A stretch of DNA of 64,000 nt from Nocardioides marmoribigeumensis (GTDB lineage: Bacteria; Actinomycetota; Actinomycetes; Propionibacteriales; Nocardioidaceae). Both the position numbers and the translations under genes were made by a program. The stretch covers positions 2,232,001 through 2,296,000 of the forward strand of contig NZ_JAVDYG010000001.1 of NCBI RefSeq assembly GCF_031458325.1, given 5' to 3'. Under the pieces are notes generated by a model, which searched no databases, was not told the DNA's origin, and saw only the letters and a list, made by a program, of their open reading frames with translations. Every line of letters starts with the position of its first letter. Within the stretch, counting starts at the first letter, position 1. This document shows positions 60,452-64,000 of the stretch, piece after piece.

Positions 60452-61129
60452 TCAGTCGTGCCGCAGCCAGTGCCAGGCCAGCGCCCCGACCCAGATCTCG
60501 TAGGCCAGCGTGCTCAGCGCGAGCACCGGGAACGCCGCTCCGAGCACGAGCGTGGCGCTGCCGACGAGGAACAGCGGCAGGAGGGCGACGCCGACTCGCT
60601 GCAGGCGCGGCGCGGTCCCGGCCCGGCGCAGGCCGAGCACCAGGGCCCCGACGAAGAAGATCCGCGGCACGGCGGAGAACGCCAGCGAGTACGGCGCCAC
60701 CGAGTCCCACCCGGCGAGCATCCGGGGGTCCGCGCCCGTGCCGGCCGCCTCGATCGCGACGTCGTGCAGGATCGCGGCGTAGGGCCAGACGAACGAGACG
60801 ACGACGCCGGCCCCGACGGCCACGGTGGAGAGCACCCCGGACGGGTCGACGCGCCTGAGACGCTCGTGCACCACGCCCAGGAAGCCGAGCAGCAGCATCC
60901 CGGCCAGCAGGAACACGTAGTTGCCGAGGCGGAACCACTGCTCGGCGTCGAGCACCCGCTGCCCCCACTCGGTCGGGTCCATGCCGAGCCGTCCGCCCCT
61001 CGGCAGGACGAGCGTGGCCATCGCGACCATGACGCCGACCTGGCCGACCGAGAAGGCGAGGCCGAAGCGGGCGCTGGTGCGCGACAGGGTGGTGCCGGTG
61101 GCGGCCGGGGTGCGGAGGATGGTGGTCAT
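60452..61129 (-). CDS. Hypothetical integral membrane protein
   Basis: The protein has 225 residues with about six hydrophobic segments, for example GLAFSVGQVGVMVAMATLVL, NYVFLLAGMLLLGFLGVVHE, TVAVGAGVVVSFVWPYAAIL, PRIFFVGALVLGL and RVGVALLPLFLVGSATLVLG. There is no recognisable family signature. AGGAG lies seven bases upstream of the ATG. It is divergent from a two-component pair whose kinase starts 170 bases away, so it may be a target or partner of that system. Confidence 0.75.
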   Translation of the reverse strand: MTTILRTPAATGTTLSRTSARFGLAFSVGQVGVMVAMATLVLPRGGRLGMDPTEWGQRVLDAEQWFRLGNYVFLLAGMLLLGFLGVVHERLRRVDPSGVLSTVAVGAGVVVSFVWPYAAILHDVAIEAAGTGADPRMLAGWDSVAPYSLAFSAVPRIFFVGALVLGLRRAGTAPRLQRVGVALLPLFLVGSATLVLGAAFPVLALSTLAYEIWVGALAWHWLRHD

Positions 61130-61286
61130 GGCGTGCTCCTCGGGTCGTGGCGCTCGGCGAGCGCCGGTGACCCGACGTTAGGAACGGCACCACCCCGGCC
61201 ACATCGACCCGCGGTCTGCACCTGGCTCACCCCGGCACGCTCCACGAGTCAGCCCGTGGGCTGATGCGGCGGCCCGGACGCGGTCC

Positions 61287-61292
61287 TACGCT
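61287..61292 (+). promoter_or_regulatory. Leaderless -10 element (TACGCT)
   Basis: TACGCT lies six bases before the GTG start of the histidine kinase gene, without a ribosome-binding site. Confidence 0.45.
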
Positions 61293-61298
61293 CGGCCC

Positions 61299-62396
61299 GT
61301 GGACCTCCCGGAGCGGCTGCGCAGCACGCGTCTCGACGCGCTGCTGGCCGTGGCGTTCACGGTGCTCGGGCTCGTCCAGCTCGCGGTCCTGCCCTTCGCG
61401 CCGGCCGCGGCCGGGACGCTGTACGTCGTGGGGTCGACCGCCCCGCTGGCGTGGCGCCGGACCTTCCCGGTCGAGGCGGCCCTCGTGTCCTCGGTCTTCT
61501 GGCTGGTGCCGCTCGAGGGCTACCCGGTCCTCGGGTTCGTCGTCGTGGTGCTGCAGTTCTACGCCCTGGGCAACCGGGGTGAGCCGGGCCGCGCGGTCAC
61601 CGCGACGACGGTCCTCGCGGCGGTGCTCTCGGTGGTCGGCACCCTGCTCGGTCCGGAGCCGGCCGTCGCGGCGGTGGGTGGCGCGATCGTCGTGGTGGCC
61701 CCCGTCGTCGCGGGCCGGCTCGTGCGGCACCAGCAGCGACAGAACGCGGCGCTGGTGGCCCTCACCCGCGAGCTGGCCGACGAGCGCCGCCGCTCCGAGC
61801 AGGCCGCGGTCGAGGCCGAGCGCGTGCGCATCGCCCGCGAGCTGCACGACGTCGTCGGGCACGAGCTCACGCTCGTCGCGATCCAGGCGGAGGCGGCCGC
61901 CTCGGCCCTCCGGGTCGCGCCCGACCGGGCCGGCGCCTCTGTCGAGGCGATCCGCTCGACCGCGCACCGCACGCTGACCGAGATCCGTTCGGTGCTGGGG
62001 GTCCTGGCCCCCGAGGGCGACGGGGCCTCGCCGTCCGAGGAGTCGCTGACCGAGCTCGCCGACCGTGCCCGGGCCGCGGGGATCGCCAACGAGCTCCGGG
62101 TCACCGGTCGTCCCGCCCACGAGCAGAGCCCGGCCGCCCTCGCGGTCGCCCGCATCGTGCGCGAGTGCCTGACCAACGCGGGACGGCACGCCCCCGGCCG
62201 GCCCGTCGAGGTGCGGGTCGACTGGACCGACGGTCGCGTCGACGTCCGCGCGGTCAACCCGGTCGACGTACGCCGTCCGACGCTGCCGGGCCGGGGGCTC
62301 ACCGGCATGCGCCACCGGGCCGAGCTGCTGGGCGGGACCTTCACCGCCGAGCGGGTCGACGGCTGCTTCGACGTGCGCGTGAGCATCCCGGCATGA
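61299..62396 (+). CDS. Sensor histidine kinase (NarL/DesK-type)
   Basis: The protein has 365 residues. Four to five membrane helices occupy residues ~12-142, then a helical linker (ALTRELADERRRSEQAAVEA) and the HisKA_3 motif RVRIARELHDVVGHELTLVA with His183. The ATPase domain shows VARIVRECLTNAGRHAPG and LPGRGLTGMRHRAELLGG. It pairs with the response regulator encoded next, sharing an ATGA overlap. It resembles the kinase at 11.7 kb in layout but is not a recent copy. Confidence 0.93.
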   Translation: MDLPERLRSTRLDALLAVAFTVLGLVQLAVLPFAPAAAGTLYVVGSTAPLAWRRTFPVEAALVSSVFWLVPLEGYPVLGFVVVVLQFYALGNRGEPGRAVTATTVLAAVLSVVGTLLGPEPAVAAVGGAIVVVAPVVAGRLVRHQQRQNAALVALTRELADERRRSEQAAVEAERVRIARELHDVVGHELTLVAIQAEAAASALRVAPDRAGASVEAIRSTAHRTLTEIRSVLGVLAPEGDGASPSEESLTELADRARAAGIANELRVTGRPAHEQSPAALAVARIVRECLTNAGRHAPGRPVEVRVDWTDGRVDVRAVNPVDVRRPTLPGRGLTGMRHRAELLGGTFTAERVDGCFDVRVSIPA

Positions 62397-63034
62397 CGCG
62401 CGTGCTGGTGGTCGACGACCAGGACCTCGTGCGCCACGGGCTGCGGATGATCCTGGAGCTCGGTGGGGTCGAGGTGGTCGGCGAGGCCGCCGACGGTGCG
62501 GCCGCGGTCGCCGCGGCGGAGGACCTGCGGCCCGACGTCGTGCTGATGGACCTGCGCATGCCGGTGATGGACGGTGTCGAGGCGACCCGGCGCATCGCCG
62601 AGGCCGGGACCGCGACGGTGCTCGCCTTGACCACCTTCGACACCGACGAGCACGTCGCGGGGGCTCTCCGCGCGGGGGCGGCCGGCTTCCTGCTCAAGGA
62701 CGTGACGGCCGACGGCCTGGTCGACGCCGTACGACGGGCCGCCGCCGGCGAGCGCGTGGTCGCCCCGCCCGTGCTCGACCGGCTGATGAGCCACTTCTCG
62801 ACGAGCCCGCCGGTCGCGGAGCGCACCCCTCCGGGGTTCGAGGAGCTGAGCGAGCGGGAGCAGGAGATCCTCGCGATGATCGGCGCCGGCCGGTCCAACG
62901 CCGAGATCGCCGCGGAGCTGGTGATCAGCATGGCGACGGTCAAGACCCACGTGCGGCACGTGTTCGCCAAGCTCGACCTGCGCGACCGGGCGCAGGCGGT
63001 GATCGTCGCCCGCGACGCGGGACTGGTCCGCTAG
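62393..63034 (+). CDS. NarL/FixJ-family response regulator
   Basis: The protein has 213 residues. The receiver domain shows VLVVDDQDLVRHG, the phospho-acceptor Asp53 in VVLMDLRMPVMDG, LALTTFDTDEH and FLLKDVTADGL. The LuxR-type HTH reads LSEREQEILAMIGAGRSNAE and MATVKTHVRHVFAKLDLRDR. Its ATG overlaps the stop of the partner kinase. Targets are unknown; the divergent membrane-protein gene is a candidate. Confidence 0.95.
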   Translation: MTRVLVVDDQDLVRHGLRMILELGGVEVVGEAADGAAAVAAAEDLRPDVVLMDLRMPVMDGVEATRRIAEAGTATVLALTTFDTDEHVAGALRAGAAGFLLKDVTADGLVDAVRRAAAGERVVAPPVLDRLMSHFSTSPPVAERTPPGFEELSEREQEILAMIGAGRSNAEIAAELVISMATVKTHVRHVFAKLDLRDRAQAVIVARDAGLVR

Positions 63035-63078
63035 CCGGCCGCCTGGCCGCGCACCGGTCCCCGTGCCAGCATGCGCAC

Positions 63079-64000
63079 ATGCACATCGGGGGAACGGTCG
63101 CAGCCGGGTTCGAGCAGGTCCGGGACGTGTTCGAGGAGAACTTCCGCTCGCGCGGCGAGGTCGGTGCCGCCTTCGCGGTGCACCGCGGGAGCGAGCTGGT
63201 GGTGGACCTCTGGGGAGGCGTCGCCGACGACGACGGCCGGCCCTACGACGACCGCACGCTCCAGATGGTCGCCTCGGCCACCAAGGGTGCGATGGCGATC
63301 TGCGTGCTGCGGCTGGTGGAGGCGGGCCGGCTCGACCCGGACGCGCCGCTGGCCGAGCACTGGCCCGAGCTCGCGGTCAACGGCAAGGACCGCGTCACGG
63401 TCACCGAGTCGCTCGGCCACCGCGCCGGCGTGCCGGTCCTCGACGAGCCGCTCACGCTCGACATGGTCAGCGCGTGGGACCCCGCGGCGCAGGCCCTGGC
63501 CGAGCAGGTCCCGGTGTGGGAGCCCGGCACCCGCCACGGCTACCACGCCCTCACCCACGCCTGGCTCGTCGGCGAGCTGGTGCGTCGCGTCGACGGGCGG
63601 ATGCCCGGCGCGTTCTTCGCCGAGGAGGTCGGCGGACCGCTCGGGCTCGACCTCCACGTGGGCCTGCCCAGCAGCGAGCACGGTCGGGTCGCGCCGCTGC
63701 GCCCGGCTCCGTCGCCGGACGGGCCCGACGAGTTCACCGCCCGCATGCTCGACCCGACCTCGCTGGCCTTCCGGGCGTTCTTCGTGTCCTCCGGGCTGTT
63801 CTCCTGGGTCAACGACCCCCAGCTGTGGCGCGCCGAGCTCCCGTCGGCCAACGGCATGGGGACCGCCCGCGCGCTCTCCCGGATGTACGCCGCGTGCCTG
63901 GGCGAGGTGGACGGCCTCCGCCTGCTGTCCGAGGAGACCGTCACCCGGGGCGCCCGTGAGGTGTCCGGAGGCGTCGACGAGGTGACCGGCTACGAGACCC
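63079..64000 (+). CDS. Beta-lactamase-fold serine hydrolase, 3' end cut off
   Basis: The frame runs off the window after 307 codons. The class C beta-lactamase/esterase fold is seen: AAFAVHRGSELVVDLWGGVA, the catalytic SxxK in MVASATKGAMAICVLR, and the Tyr region GTRHGYHALTHAWLVGELVR. Proteins of this kind (EstB/LAC-type) are mostly esterases or amidases rather than true beta-lactamases. No signal peptide is present, so it is cytoplasmic. The ATG was chosen at MHIGGTVAAGF; a second ATG two codons upstream is out of frame. Confidence 0.88.
   Translation, partial: MHIGGTVAAGFEQVRDVFEENFRSRGEVGAAFAVHRGSELVVDLWGGVADDDGRPYDDRTLQMVASATKGAMAICVLRLVEAGRLDPDAPLAEHWPELAVNGKDRVTVTESLGHRAGVPVLDEPLTLDMVSAWDPAAQALAEQVPVWEPGTRHGYHALTHAWLVGELVRRVDGRMPGAFFAEEVGGPLGLDLHVGLPSSEHGRVAPLRPAPSPDGPDEFTARMLDPTSLAFRAFFVSSGLFSWVNDPQLWRAELPSANGMGTARALSRMYAACLGEVDGLRLLSEETVTRGAREVSGGVDEVTGYET

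Noticed and set aside
1-64000. Genomic island, prophage or insertion sequence
   Set aside because: No integrase, transposase, phage gene or direct-repeat attachment site at the tRNA-Gly was found, and base composition and codon use look uniform.

Overview
The window is very GC-rich, single-chromosome-style DNA from an actinobacterium. It is most likely a member of the Nocardioidaceae (Nocardioides-like), although no rRNA is present to prove this. The evidence is the codon bias, the many GTG starts and GTGA/ATGA overlaps, a wax ester synthase/DGAT, a GTP-type PEP carboxykinase, menaquinone MenB, a mycobacterial-type bifunctional dCTP deaminase, a mycobacterial-type membrane Fe-S reductase, a FadE5-like acyl-CoA dehydrogenase and a KstR-like operator. 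No phage, integrase, transposase, CRISPR array or rRNA operon was seen. One tRNA-Gly(CCC) is present. No gene-free stretch exceeds 300 bases.

Layout. 0-13.5 kb: a MarR/DHA2 efflux pair with a symmetrical double operator, a DUF808 membrane protein, a GH3 lipoprotein, a wax ester synthase, pckG, an L,D-transpeptidase, an aldo/keto reductase and a NarL-type two-component pair. 13.5-19.3 kb: two overlapping TetR genes, menB, a large membrane histidine kinase, a degenerate SDR and a mycothiol-type DinB protein. 19.3-25.4 kb: a secreted protein of 2016 residues with twelve ~81-residue Cys-containing repeats. 25.4-34.7 kb: fatty-acid/steroid-flavoured genes (fadE, a SnoaL/ketosteroid-isomerase-like protein behind a KstR-like box), a surface protein with EF-hand repeats, the tRNA, an SGNH hydrolase, dcd and hydrolases. 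34.9-43.4 kb: a membrane Fe-S oxidoreductase and three exported proteins (TolB/RTX, M19-like hydrolase, transglycosylase-like). 43.5-52.4 kb: a complete histidine-degradation locus (IclR regulator, hutH, small SnoaL gene, hutU, antisense nitroreductase, M20 amidohydrolase, hutF, hutI). 52.4-56.7 kb: two short basic-protein genes behind related upstream regions, a NUDIX hydrolase and a large LuxR-family (LAL) ATPase regulator. 56.7-64 kb: a ZIP transporter, a cytochrome P450 under a palindrome that abuts its start, a DUF2231 protein, small redox/cupin proteins, a second NarL-type two-component pair and a truncated serine hydrolase.

How parts work together. The hut genes give a HutH-HutU-HutI-HutF route to N-formylglutamate; an M20 amidohydrolase sits where the deformylase would be expected. 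MarR, IclR, P450 and fadE loci each carry a visible dyad operator. At least ten genes show a TAnnnT hexamer 6-7 nt before the start codon, the hallmark of leaderless transcription.

Most unusual signals: (i) a composite element (two 18-bp palindromes with a fixed 62-bp centre spacing around a strong GC hairpin) present in two copies 46 kb apart; (ii) a paralogous upstream module with CTACCTCAG boxes in front of two tiny Arg-rich protein genes, one leading into the LAL regulator; (iii) 11-bp-period CTCAAGT direct repeats at two unrelated promoters; (iv) enzymes with altered key residues: transglycosylase Glu to Val, HutH MIO triad CSG, PEPCK P-loop Cys to Ser, SDR without its lysine.
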